Of a stretch of DNA of 64,000 nucleotides, positions 49,844 through 58,255 are shown piece after piece. The notes beneath the pieces are model-generated. The model had not been told where the DNA came from. It made no database searches and worked only from the letters and a program-made list of their open reading frames with translations. The position numbers and the translations under genes were made by a program. How positions within the stretch are numbered: the first letter of the stretch is position 1; each line of letters starts with the position of its first letter. The stretch comes from Arthrobacter sp. cf158 (GTDB taxonomy: Bacteria > Actinomycetota > Actinomycetes > Actinomycetales > Micrococcaceae). Where the stretch lies: assembly GCF_900106835.1 (NCBI RefSeq), contig NZ_FNNR01000011.1:62001-126000 (forward strand), read 5' to 3'.

Positions 49844-50539
49844 GTGACTGCGCTGGAACCGTCCCCGGAAGCGACAACCGAGGACAATGAACCTGCCGCC
49901 AAGCAGATCCCGCCCGCGGCTGTGGCCCGGATGACCCTCTATTTGCGCGCGCTCAACTCTCTCTTGGCCGAAGGCGTGGAACGGGTTTCTTCCGAAGCGC
50001 TGGCTGAGGCATCGGGCGTTAGCTCGTCCACACTCCGCAAGGACCTTTCCTACGTTGGTTCCTACGGGACGCGCGGGGTGGGCTATGAGGTCCAATACCT
50101 TAGCCGGCATATCGCGGCCGCGCTGGGCCTGACGCACGACTGGAAAGTTGCGATTGTAGGTGCCGGTAACCTCGGAAAAGCCCTGGCGCGCTATGGCGGT
50201 TTCGAATCCAGGGGCTTTGACGTTGTCGCCATTTTTGACGCCGACCCCATGGTGATCGGCAACGAGGTGGGGTGGCTGCGCGTCAGCGACTCCGCGGAGT
50301 TGGAGCGCGTCCTGGAGCGCACGCATACGAACATGGTGGTGCTCGCCCTGCCGGCCACCGTAGCCCAAGCGGTATGTGACCGGGTGATTGCAGCTGGTAT
50401 CCGGAGCATTCTGAGCTTTGCCCCTGTGCTTTTGCAGGTCCCGCCGCATGTGAACCTTCGCAAGGTTGATATGGCCACGGAGCTTCAGATTTTGGCTTAC
50501 CACGCACAACGGGCGCAGACTCCGGGTCAGGCCATTTAG
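49844..50539 (+). CDS. rex: redox-sensing transcriptional repressor Rex
   Basis: A 231-aa NADH/NAD+ sensor that represses respiratory and fermentation genes. The N-terminal winged helix contains RVSSEALAEASGVSSSTLRKDLSYVGSYGTRGVGY, the hallmark Rex DNA-binding segment. The Rossmann domain has VAIVGAGNLGKALARY. The C-terminal domain-swapped helix is ATELQILAYHAQRA. The GTG at 49844 has GGAG six bases upstream; an ATG four codons before is also possible. No Rex box was found in front of it. In many actinobacteria hemA follows rex, but here an unrelated convergent gene does. Confidence 0.93.
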   Translation: MTALEPSPEATTEDNEPAAKQIPPAAVARMTLYLRALNSLLAEGVERVSSEALAEASGVSSSTLRKDLSYVGSYGTRGVGYEVQYLSRHIAAALGLTHDWKVAIVGAGNLGKALARYGGFESRGFDVVAIFDADPMVIGNEVGWLRVSDSAELERVLERTHTNMVVLALPATVAQAVCDRVIAAGIRSILSFAPVLLQVPPHVNLRKVDMATELQILAYHAQRAQTPGQAI

Positions 50540-50585
50540 CCTTCGCCGGGGTCCACGCCCGCATGTGATTCTTCTTATTGCGTGT

Positions 50586-51350
50586 TTAGCGACCGTAGGG
50601 GTTCTGGTACGGGTTGCCGAACGGCTGTGGCTTCCGGAAGTACGGAGCGGATGCCGGCAAGTACAGCAAGACGATTGCGGCAACGCCCAGCAAGATCACC
50701 ACGAGCTGCATAATGCCGTACGTGGCACCGAACTGGAACAAGCCGGTGAGGCCCAGGACAGAGATCGCTGCGAAGACCGTTCCCAGGATCCTGGCCCAGT
50801 TCTTACCTTTGCGGACGGGGAAAGCAACCAGGGCGTAAAGGCCCAAGGAAACAATTGCACCCACCACGGCACCCACTGCAATGGCGCCCCGCATGCCGTC
50901 CATGGACCCGGCAGGAAACTCGGTGCCCTGCTGGGCGGCTTGCTGATTCATGGCGTTGATAAAGGCGTCGGCGCCGGTGGTGGCCAAGAGCAGCGAGCTG
51001 ATGGCAGAAAGGATGCCGGCGGCAACGATCATCCAGAAGGCATAGTTCACCATCTGGGGAACGGCCGTAGGACCAGTGGGGCCGGGCTGCTGGCTCGGCC
51101 AATTGGTGCTCTGGCCATACTGGGGTGCAGCCTGCTGGCCGTATTGCGGTGCGGAGGGAGCCTGCTGGCCATACTGGGGTGCAGCTTGCTGGCCGTATTG
51201 CGGTGCCGCGGGAGCCTGCTGGCCATACTGCGGTGCTGCGGGCTGGCCGTATTGCGGTGCAGGAGGCTGGGGCGCCGAGGGCTGGGTGCCCGGCTGCTCG
51301 GGCTGGTTGGAGTCGCCCGGGTTTGATGGCGGGTAGGGAGGGTTGCTCAT
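50586..51350 (-). CDS. membrane protein with Gln/Pro/Tyr-rich N-terminal repeats
   Basis: A 254-aa protein. The first about 105 residues are disordered, with six QYGQ units spaced by Pro/Ala (PQYGQQAPAAPQYGQ pattern). Four hydrophobic segments follow, and a C-terminal NPYQNPYGR tail. No family is assigned. Such Pro/Gln-rich tails on small tetraspan proteins are common in actinobacteria and may mediate assembly at the membrane. It is downstream of a protein of the same design and convergent with rex. Confidence 0.72.
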   Translation of the reverse strand: MSNPPYPPSNPGDSNQPEQPGTQPSAPQPPAPQYGQPAAPQYGQQAPAAPQYGQQAAPQYGQQAPSAPQYGQQAAPQYGQSTNWPSQQPGPTGPTAVPQMVNYAFWMIVAAGILSAISSLLLATTGADAFINAMNQQAAQQGTEFPAGSMDGMRGAIAVGAVVGAIVSLGLYALVAFPVRKGKNWARILGTVFAAISVLGLTGLFQFGATYGIMQLVVILLGVAAIVLLYLPASAPYFRKPQPFGNPYQNPYGR

Positions 51351-51525
51351 GGCATTCCTTTGCTTGTTCGACTGCTGGTGCGGCCGCCGGGATCAGCAAA
51401 ATGACCCTGCCCCCAGCGTGGTTCTGCTTCCACCGTACCTCCCGGGTCTGACACTGTAGACGATCACACGCAGGTATTTCGGGCTCACAGCAAAAATCAT
51501 CATGTTGGCTTACGCCTTCATGATG

Positions 51526-51563
51526 AAGGCCGCGGGAATCCGAAAGGGATTCACCGCGGCCTT
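51526..51563 (-). terminator. terminator of the 51.6-52.3 kb membrane-protein gene
   Basis: AAGGCCGCGG plus GAATCC pairs with GGATTC plus CCGCGGCCTT around a 5-nt loop, 16 bp with one unpaired base. The rest of the 262-bp gap 51351-51612 shows no gene. Confidence 0.75.
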
Positions 51564-51612
51564 TGCCTTCAAATCCGTCGTTCACCGAACGACGGCGGCA
51601 GTAGCGTCAGCG

Positions 51613-52326
51613 CTAGGCCTGACCCTTTACTGCCTTGAACCACAGCTGCGAATTGGGCAGCCACATCAGGACTACGGCGACAGCGCTGACAAGGAAACCA
51701 AACCAGTTGCCGCCCAGTCCCATGCCGGATCCGCCACCGTTGGCTGCGCCAAAGATGGCCAGCAGCAGGGAAACGGCGGCCACGATGGTGAGCGCCAGGC
51801 GGGCCCACTCCTTGCCTTCCTTCATTTTCATGGCCAGGACCACTTGCGCTGCGGCCACGGCCAGGGCGAGGAGGAGCAGTACCAGGGCGATTGCAGCAAA
51901 TGCCGGGGCGAAGGCGAACGCAGCAATGACTGCGAAGAATCCAATGAGCCCGAACAACAGGCCCAGGAGTCCGGAGATCACCCAGATGAAGTAGGACACC
52001 TTCAGTTCCGTTGGCAGGCCCTGGGTCTTGAACATCCCCGAGAAACCGCCTTGCGGCATGACGTCGTTGAAGTTCCGGGGTCCGTCGGTGGGCATTTCGA
52101 AGTGGAATCCGGGTTGGCCCGGTCCCGGCTGGCCGGGGGCTGGCTGCCCAGTACCGGGCGGCGGCGGTGCGGGCTGCGAATACTGGCCCTGTTGCGACGG
52201 CGGCTGGTAACCCTGGGGCGGCTGGTAACCCTGCGGTGGTTGGTAGCCCGCAGGAGGAACATTGCCTGGCTGCGGAGGCTGGGAGCCGGGCTGCTGTGGC
52301 TGTGGTGTTTCGTCTGGGGTACTCAT
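51613..52326 (-). CDS. membrane protein with Pro/Gln-rich N-terminus
   Basis: A 237-aa protein. The first 90 residues are Pro/Gln/Gly rich, with three GYQPPQ repeats and two GQPGPGQP-like units. The rest is four hydrophobic segments separated by short loops (MKMKEGKEWARLALT between helices 2 and 3). The latter half resembles the neighbour at 50586 (RKGKNWARILGTV), so the two are probably distant paralogues. No function can be given. Confidence 0.72.
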   Translation of the reverse strand: MSTPDETPQPQQPGSQPPQPGNVPPAGYQPPQGYQPPQGYQPPSQQGQYSQPAPPPPGTGQPAPGQPGPGQPGFHFEMPTDGPRNFNDVMPQGGFSGMFKTQGLPTELKVSYFIWVISGLLGLLFGLIGFFAVIAAFAFAPAFAAIALVLLLLALAVAAAQVVLAMKMKEGKEWARLALTIVAAVSLLLAIFGAANGGGSGMGLGGNWFGFLVSAVAVVLMWLPNSQLWFKAVKGQA

Positions 52327-52438
52327 GGCATCACTTTAGACCGCAGGTTGAAGGATGCATAGGAAATTCGGAGCCAACTCGCAGCTAAATACAGGCTGTT
52401 TGCCGAACAATTGCGGGGTGACTTCCCTGAATACGAAA

Positions 52439-52472
52439 CGGCGCCCCCACAGCGTGAACTGTGCGGGCGCCG
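52439..52472 (-). terminator. terminator of the YceI-like gene
   Basis: CGGCGCCC.CACAG pairs with CTGTG.GGGCGCCG around a short loop. On the minus strand it is followed by TTTCG. Confidence 0.75.
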
Positions 52473-52497
52473 CTCGGCACTCCAGGAGTGGCTATGG

Positions 52498-53052
52498 CTA
52501 TGCAGCGGCCGGTGCGATGAACGCGAGTTCCAGGTTGATGACAACCTTGTCGCTGACCAGCACGCCACCGGCTTCGAGTACGGCGTTCCACGTAAGGCCG
52601 AATTCCTTGCGGCTGATGGTGGTTTCGCCGGAGACGCCGGCGCGGGTGTTGCCGAAGGGATCTACGGCCACGCCGTTGAATTCGGTCTCGATGGCAACTT
52701 CCTTGGTCACGCCCTTGATTGTGAGATCGCCCACGAGGTCGAAGCTGTTTCCGTTGGCCTTGACGTGGCGGGAGACGAAAGTGATTTCGGGGAACTTCTC
52801 CACGTCGAAGAAGTCTTCGCCCTTGACGTGGCCATCGCGGTTGACGTCGCCGGAGTCGAAGCTGGCGGTCTGGATGGTGGCGCTCACCTTGGAGTCCGTG
52901 AGGGTTTCGCCAACCTCGAGGGTGGCCGAAGCGTCCTTGAACTGGCCGCGAACCTTGCTGATGCCTGCGTGGCGGACGGTGAAGCCAATCTCGCTGTGGG
53001 AAGCGTCGAGGGTCCAGGTGCCGGTGGTGACGGTAGCGGGAAGGGTCATCAT
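52498..53052 (-). CDS. YceI-family lipid-binding protein
   Basis: A 184-aa lipocalin-like beta-barrel of the YceI family, thought to bind polyisoprenoid-type lipids. The family pattern is clear: WTLDASHSEIGFTVRHAGISKVRG at the start, EDFFDVEKFPEITF in the middle and VVINLELAFIAPAAA at the end. No signal peptide is present, so the protein is cytoplasmic. AGGAG precedes the first of two adjacent ATGs. The 204-bp region upstream contains a 12-bp palindrome at 53147. Confidence 0.88.
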   Translation of the reverse strand: MMTLPATVTTGTWTLDASHSEIGFTVRHAGISKVRGQFKDASATLEVGETLTDSKVSATIQTASFDSGDVNRDGHVKGEDFFDVEKFPEITFVSRHVKANGNSFDLVGDLTIKGVTKEVAIETEFNGVAVDPFGNTRAGVSGETTISRKEFGLTWNAVLEAGGVLVSDKVVINLELAFIAPAAA

Positions 53053-53146
53053 GGTGTTGCTCCTATGTCTGGTGGAAGGTACTGCGTGTTTGCATGGTTG
53101 AAGCGATTGCTTGAAGCGTCAACCGAGCTTCGTGTCTAGTATAAAC

Positions 53147-53158
53147 ATGCATATGCAT
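53147..53158. promoter_or_regulatory. perfect ATGCATATGCAT palindrome upstream of yceI
   Basis: A 12-bp perfect palindrome in an AT-rich stretch of the divergent yceI / phosphatase gap. YceI genes in related bacteria are often under MarR-type control, so an operator is possible. No regulator gene is adjacent. Confidence 0.35.
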
Positions 53159-53256
53159 CTTTTATTCCAACTCCATGGAACATTTCTGGAAAACTTTGAG
53201 TTCTACTAGCGGTAGAAGATTTCGGATCGCCCCGCTTCTTTGAGAAACTGGTAAAC

Positions 53257-53922
53257 ATGCCCCAAGCAACCGTCCATCTGCTTCGCCATGGCGAGGTCCA
53301 CAATCCCGACGGCGTCCTGTACGGTCGCCTGCCGGAATTCCACCTCTCCGAACGCGGCCGGGAGATGGCCCGCATGCTGGCTGATCACTTCGCAGCCCGC
53401 GCCAGCCAAGGCGCCAAGATCGTGCACCTGGTCGCCTCGCCGCTCACCCGTGCCCAGGAAACAGCCATGCCTACGGCAGAGGCCCTCAATCTCGAGATCC
53501 ACACCGAGCCGCGGATCATCGAAGCCGAGAACCACTTCCAGGGTCTCCACCCCACCAAGAGCGAGTTCCTCAAACCCAAGCACTGGTTCTACTTCCGGAA
53601 TCCCCTGCGACCCTCCTGGGGTGAGCCTTACAAGGAGCAGGCAGCCCGCGTGCTGGCCGCTGTAGAGGATGCCCGCGTCAAGGCAATCGAGTTGGGCGGG
53701 GACGGCGCTGAAGCCATCCTGGTCAGCCACCAGTTGCCCATTTGGTCCACTCGCCTGACCGCGGAGGGACGGCGGTTGGCGCACGACCCGCGCAAGCGCG
53801 AATGCACGCTGACGTCCCTGACTTCCTTGACGCTCGACGACGACGGCAAGATCGTGCGCGTCGAATACACCGAGCCCGCTGCCGTGCTTCTTCCCGGCGC
53901 GGCGAGCACCCCGGGAGCGTAG
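53257..53922 (+). CDS. histidine phosphatase family protein
   Basis: A 221-aa phosphoglycerate-mutase-like phosphatase. The catalytic motif LLRHGEVHNP (His at about residue 9) opens the protein; the second arginine is in ASPLTRAQETA and the second histidine in LVSHQLPIW. It corresponds by position to Rv0525 of M. tuberculosis, first gene before the cytochrome c maturation operon. Substrate unknown. Confidence 0.88.
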   Translation: MPQATVHLLRHGEVHNPDGVLYGRLPEFHLSERGREMARMLADHFAARASQGAKIVHLVASPLTRAQETAMPTAEALNLEIHTEPRIIEAENHFQGLHPTKSEFLKPKHWFYFRNPLRPSWGEPYKEQAARVLAAVEDARVKAIELGGDGAEAILVSHQLPIWSTRLTAEGRRLAHDPRKRECTLTSLTSLTLDDDGKIVRVEYTEPAAVLLPGAASTPGA

Positions 53923-53926
53923 AAGC

Positions 53927-54532
53927 ATGGACAAGAATCTTTCACGCAGAGGCGTGCTGAGCGCCGGCGGAGTCCTCCTGGCCGGACTGACCATGGGCCT
54001 GTCCGCGTGCGCCCAGGAAGACACCCTCGCCAAACAGGCCAAGGCCGGCGACAACAAGAACTACGTGGCAGGTGACGGCTCGGTGACGGAGTTCGCCAAG
54101 GCTGACCGTGCTGCTCCCGTGGCCCTTAAGGGAACCCTCTTCAACGGACAGAGCATCAAGCCCGAGGACCTCCAAGGCAAAGTCACTGTCCTGAACTTCT
54201 GGTTTGCCGCCTGCGCTCCGTGCCGCATCGAAGCACCCCAGCTTGAGGCCCTGCACCAGGACTTCAAGGACCAGGGCGTTCAGTTCTTCGGGGTCAACCT
54301 TCGCGACGAACAAGCTACCGCCGAGGCCTTCGATAAGACCTTCAACATCACCTACCCGAGCTTCAATGACAAGGATGGGGCAGTGCTGCTGTCCGTGTCC
54401 GGCATTGTCCCTCCAGGGGCAGTGCCCACCACCCTGGTCCTGGACAAGGAAGGCAAGGTTGCCTCCCGCGTTCTTGGCGAGATTGAGAAGAGCACCCTGA
54501 AGGCCCTCATCACCTCCGCAGTGGCCGAGTAG
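53927..54532 (+). CDS. resA: TlpA/ResA-like thiol-disulfide reductase lipoprotein
   Basis: A 201-aa extracytoplasmic thioredoxin-fold protein anchored by a lipobox (LSACAQ, Cys about residue 23). The redox motif is CAPC in WFAACAPCRIEAP, and the cis-proline region is GAVPTTLVLD. It keeps the haem-binding cysteines of apocytochrome c reduced, receiving electrons from CcdA. It lies 4 bp after the phosphatase gene and 5 bp before ccdA. Confidence 0.9.
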   Translation: MDKNLSRRGVLSAGGVLLAGLTMGLSACAQEDTLAKQAKAGDNKNYVAGDGSVTEFAKADRAAPVALKGTLFNGQSIKPEDLQGKVTVLNFWFAACAPCRIEAPQLEALHQDFKDQGVQFFGVNLRDEQATAEAFDKTFNITYPSFNDKDGAVLLSVSGIVPPGAVPTTLVLDKEGKVASRVLGEIEKSTLKALITSAVAE

Positions 54533-54537
54533 CATCC

Positions 54538-55293
54538 ATGAACAGTCCTTTCGCCGAGACGATCCTCAACGGATCACTGCTGCTGGCTGTGCCGGTGGCA
54601 TTGCTGGCCGGGCTGGTCTCCTTCCTTTCGCCGTGCGTGCTGCCGCTGGTCCCTGGTTACCTTGGCTACGTCACGGGACTGACCGGCGTCGACCTCCAAA
54701 AGCAGCGGCGCGGCCGCATGCTGGCCGGAATCGGGCTGTTCGTCCTGGGATTCTCGGTGATTTTTGTTCTCCTGGGCGGTGCCTTCGGGCAGCTCGGAAC
54801 GTTGCTGACGGGTCCGCAAAACGCCTGGATCACGCAACTGCTGGGCATCCTGGTGATCATCATGGGTGTGGTGTTCATGGGCGGCTTCGGCTGGCTGCAG
54901 CGGGACGCGAAGATCCACGCCAAACCGCCGGCAGGCCTGTGGGGTGCGCCGCTCCTGGGGCTCACGTTCGGACTGGGCTGGGCGCCTTGTATAGGTCCCA
55001 CGTACTCCGCGGTACAGTTGCTGAGCTTGTCCGGCGGTTCGTCGGCAGCCAAGGGCGCGCTCCTGGCGTTCGTTTACAGCCTTGGGCTGGGTATTCCTTT
55101 CCTCCTGATTGCTCTGGCCGTCCGCCGGGGCATGGGGGTGATGTCCTTCTTCCGCAAGCATCGGCTGGCCATCCAGCGGATCGGCGGAGGCATCCTGATT
55201 TTGCTCGGCATCCTGATGGCCACCGGTGTGTGGGGAACCTGGGTGACCGAGTTGCAGTACTGGTTCCAAAACGATGTGAAGTTGCCAATCTGA
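54538..55293 (+). CDS. ccdA: cytochrome c biogenesis protein CcdA
   Basis: A 251-aa membrane protein with six helices that passes reducing equivalents from cytoplasmic thioredoxin to ResA. The two redox-active cysteines lie in FLSPCVLPLVPGYLG and GLGWAPCIGPT. Its stop overlaps the resB start as TGATG. Confidence 0.93.
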   Translation: MNSPFAETILNGSLLLAVPVALLAGLVSFLSPCVLPLVPGYLGYVTGLTGVDLQKQRRGRMLAGIGLFVLGFSVIFVLLGGAFGQLGTLLTGPQNAWITQLLGILVIIMGVVFMGGFGWLQRDAKIHAKPPAGLWGAPLLGLTFGLGWAPCIGPTYSAVQLLSLSGGSSAAKGALLAFVYSLGLGIPFLLIALAVRRGMGVMSFFRKHRLAIQRIGGGILILLGILMATGVWGTWVTELQYWFQNDVKLPI

Positions 55294-57014
55294 TGAGCGA
55301 GTCCGTGAAAGCCAAGAAGAAGTCACCAGCCGCTGAGAGCACCTCCGCAGAAGGCACAACAGGCGAAGGAAAACTCAAGCGGGCCAAGTCCGAGGCAGCC
55401 CTGCCCGCACTTGGTTTCAAAGGCATGCTCCGGTGGGCCTGGACACAGCTGACCAGCATGCGCACCGCCTTGTTCCTGCTGCTCCTGCTTGCAGTGGGCG
55501 CAGTTCCAGGTTCGCTGTTCCCGCAACGGCCCGCCAACCCCTCCGTGGTCACGCAGTACATTAAGGACAACCCGTCCTATGGCCAACTGCTGGATGCCTT
55601 GCAGCTTTACGATGTGTACTCTTCGGCCTGGTTTTCGGCAATCTACATCCTGCTGTTCATCTCCCTGATCGGCTGCGTGACACCTCGCGCAATCGCCCAT
55701 TACAAGGCCATGAAGTCACAGCCTCCGCGCACCCCCAAGCGGTTGTCGCGCCTGCCTGAGTACGGCACGTTGGCCCTGCCCGCCGACGCCGGGATCCCGG
55801 CGTCGAAGGCCATCAACGATGCCGCCGGGCTGCTCAAGAAGCGCGGCTACCGCGTTGACGTCAGAGACGTCGACGGCGCGCTGCCGTCCTTGGGTGCCGA
55901 GCGCGGCTTCCTGAAGGAGGTGGGCAACCTGGTGTTCCACACCTCCCTGATCGGTGTGCTGGTATCCGTGGCCATCGGAGGCCTGTACGGGTACAGCGGG
56001 CAGCGGATCCTCGTGGAAGGCGAAACCTTCGTCAACACCCTGGTGGGCTACGACCAATTCACACCCGGCACCAACTTCCAGAGCAGCTCGCTCCAGCCGT
56101 ACTCCATGCAGCTGGACAAGTTCGAGGCCACGTTCGACCGCGAATCGCCGGGCAAAGCCGGCCAGCCCATCGACTACACCGCCGAGGTCACCACCAAGGA
56201 AAACCCGGATGCGCCGGGCAAGAAGGAAGTCCTCAAGGTCAACGACCCCGTTTCCCTTGGCGGCACCAGTCTCTACCTCACCGGCAACGGATACGCACCC
56301 ATGGTGACGGTCCGCGATGGTGACGGCAACGTGGCCTTCCAAGGGCCCGTCACGGCCAAGGTCCAGGGCGATAACTACTACTCATCCGTGGTGATCAAGG
56401 TTCCGGACGCCAAGCCCGAACAGTTGGGCTTTGTAGGGTTCTTCCTTCCTACGGCGTTCGTTACTGAGACCGGCACCTCGTTTAGCGCTTCCCCGGAACT
56501 CTTCAACCCCCAACTGAGCCTGAATTCCTTCTACGGAGACCTCGGCCTGGACAAGGGCGTGCCCCAGAACGTGTTCGAACTGGACATCAAGGACTTGAAA
56601 CCGCTTAATGCCCGCGACCTCGCGGCAGGCGGCATCACTTTGACGCCCGGGGCTACGGTGGACCTGCCCGAAGGCAAGGGCAGCATCACCTTTGACGGCG
56701 TCAAGAAGTACATCGGCGTGGACATCCACCACAACCCCGGCCAGCTGTACGCCTTGATCTTCGGCTTCCTGGCCGTTGCCGGTCTGGTCATGTCCCTCTA
56801 CATCAACCGCCGCCGCGTCTGGGTCCGCACCGGAACGCACGCGGATGGCCGCACGATGGTGGAGTACGGCCTGCTGGCACGCGGTGAAGACCACCGTCTG
56901 GCCGGCGAAGCAGCAGCCCTCCGCGAGATCTTTGCCCGGGAATGGAACGTCCCGGAGACGCCGGACACTGGCACAACAAAAGCAGTCTCTTCCTCAACCT
57001 CGAAGGACCAGTAA
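55293..57014 (+). CDS. resB: cytochrome c biogenesis protein ResB
   Basis: A 573-aa component of the system II haem lyase. A charged, Lys-rich N-terminal tail precedes four membrane helices (for example MRTALFLLLLLAVGAVPGSLFPQR, the family hallmark). A large extracytoplasmic domain lies between helices 3 and 4. The ATG at 55293 overlaps the ccdA stop; a longer frame read through ccdA is an artefact. It works with CcsB to deliver and ligate haem outside the membrane. Confidence 0.93.
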   Translation: MSESVKAKKKSPAAESTSAEGTTGEGKLKRAKSEAALPALGFKGMLRWAWTQLTSMRTALFLLLLLAVGAVPGSLFPQRPANPSVVTQYIKDNPSYGQLLDALQLYDVYSSAWFSAIYILLFISLIGCVTPRAIAHYKAMKSQPPRTPKRLSRLPEYGTLALPADAGIPASKAINDAAGLLKKRGYRVDVRDVDGALPSLGAERGFLKEVGNLVFHTSLIGVLVSVAIGGLYGYSGQRILVEGETFVNTLVGYDQFTPGTNFQSSSLQPYSMQLDKFEATFDRESPGKAGQPIDYTAEVTTKENPDAPGKKEVLKVNDPVSLGGTSLYLTGNGYAPMVTVRDGDGNVAFQGPVTAKVQGDNYYSSVVIKVPDAKPEQLGFVGFFLPTAFVTETGTSFSASPELFNPQLSLNSFYGDLGLDKGVPQNVFELDIKDLKPLNARDLAAGGITLTPGATVDLPEGKGSITFDGVKKYIGVDIHHNPGQLYALIFGFLAVAGLVMSLYINRRRVWVRTGTHADGRTMVEYGLLARGEDHRLAGEAAALREIFAREWNVPETPDTGTTKAVSSSTSKDQ

Positions 57015-58081
57015 TGCCCGTCATCAACGAAACCCTGGGCCAGTACAGCGAGCTGTTCATGCTGTTGGCCGCCGGCACGTACACCGTGGCCTTCATTGCG
57101 TTTGCCTGGGATCTGGCGAAGAGCAGCAAGATGCTCCGGGCTGTGGACCTCAAGGCCGCTGCCAGCTCCGCCAACGAAAAAGTAGCGGTTGCCGCGGGTC
57201 GCGTCAGCGATGGCTTGGGCGCCCCCGACGCCGGCGGGCCAGCCGGCCGAGCCGAGCGTCCGACGTCGGGCCTCACCGTTGAGGGGGGCACCGCCGCGGG
57301 CGACATGAAGTACGGTGGCGTCCGCCGCGCACCTGCCCGCGTGGCAGTGGCGTTGACGGTTTTGGGGGTCCTTATCCACGGAGCGGGCGTGGTGACCCGT
57401 GCCTTCGGCGCAGGCCGCGTGCCGTGGGGCAACATGTACGAGTTCCTCACCACCGGCGCGTTTGTTGCCGTGGCGGTATTCCTCATTGTCCTCATCCGCC
57501 GCGACCTGCGGTTCCTGGGCACGTTCGTGATCGGCCTGGCCATCATCATGCTCGTGGCGGCCTCGGCTGCTTTCTGGACCCCGGTTGGCCACCTTGTACC
57601 GGCGCTGCAGAGCTACTGGCTGATCATCCACGTCTCCATCGCGGTGCTCTCTTCGGCCCTGTTCACGCTGACCTTCGCCATGTCCATACTGCAGCTGCTG
57701 CAGTCCTACCGGCAGAAGAACCTTGCAGCGAACCGCGCCGACAATCTTGGGTTTATGCGTCTTGTCCCCAATGCGCTGAGCCTGGAAAACCTCTCCTACC
57801 GGATCAACGCCATCGCGTTTATCGGCTGGACGTTCACCCTCATGTTTGGCGCCATCTGGGCAGAAAAGGCCTGGGGCCGTTTCTGGGGCTGGGACCCCAA
57901 GGAAGTCTGGACGTTCGTGATCTGGGTGGTCTACGCAGGCTACCTGCACGCCCGTGCCACCCGCGGTTGGACCGGAACCCGAGCAGCATGGTTGTCGATT
58001 GTGGGCTACGCCTGCGTCATCATCAACTTCACGCTGGTGAACACCGTTTTCAACGGCCTTCACTCATACTCGGGTCTCTAA
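57014..58081 (+). CDS. ccsB: cytochrome c biogenesis protein CcsB/ResC
   Basis: A 355-aa haem-handling membrane protein. After a first helix comes an about 85-residue soluble insert rich in Ala/Gly (KVAVAAGRVSDGLGAPDAGG), longer than in many homologues. Six further helices follow. The tryptophan-rich haem-binding segment WGRFWGWDPKEVWTF is near residue 292, with flanking histidines in LIIHVS and FNGLHSYSG. The TAATG overlap with resB sets the start. It is last gene of the maturation operon. Confidence 0.93.
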   Translation: MPVINETLGQYSELFMLLAAGTYTVAFIAFAWDLAKSSKMLRAVDLKAAASSANEKVAVAAGRVSDGLGAPDAGGPAGRAERPTSGLTVEGGTAAGDMKYGGVRRAPARVAVALTVLGVLIHGAGVVTRAFGAGRVPWGNMYEFLTTGAFVAVAVFLIVLIRRDLRFLGTFVIGLAIIMLVAASAAFWTPVGHLVPALQSYWLIIHVSIAVLSSALFTLTFAMSILQLLQSYRQKNLAANRADNLGFMRLVPNALSLENLSYRINAIAFIGWTFTLMFGAIWAEKAWGRFWGWDPKEVWTFVIWVVYAGYLHARATRGWTGTRAAWLSIVGYACVIINFTLVNTVFNGLHSYSGL

Positions 58082-58092
58082 GCTCCACACCG

Positions 58093-58131
58093 GCCTGAGC
58101 AGGGGCGTTACACCAGCGCTCCGGCTCAGGC
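58093..58131 (+). terminator. hairpin after the cytochrome c maturation operon
   Basis: GCCTGAGC (58093-58100) pairs perfectly with GCTCAGGC (58124-58131) with weaker pairing inside. No T run follows. The rest of the gap to 58255 carries only the promoter region of the next operon. Confidence 0.5.
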
Positions 58132-58255
58132 ATCGATGACCGTTTCCCGGTGAAGCAACCGAGCCTTTCACCCGCCTACAGCAAGTGCTAACTTGTTCAG
58201 AACCCGCTTGTGATGCAGCCCGCCAGCGACGCGTCGTGTTCTTTTCGAGGTAACC

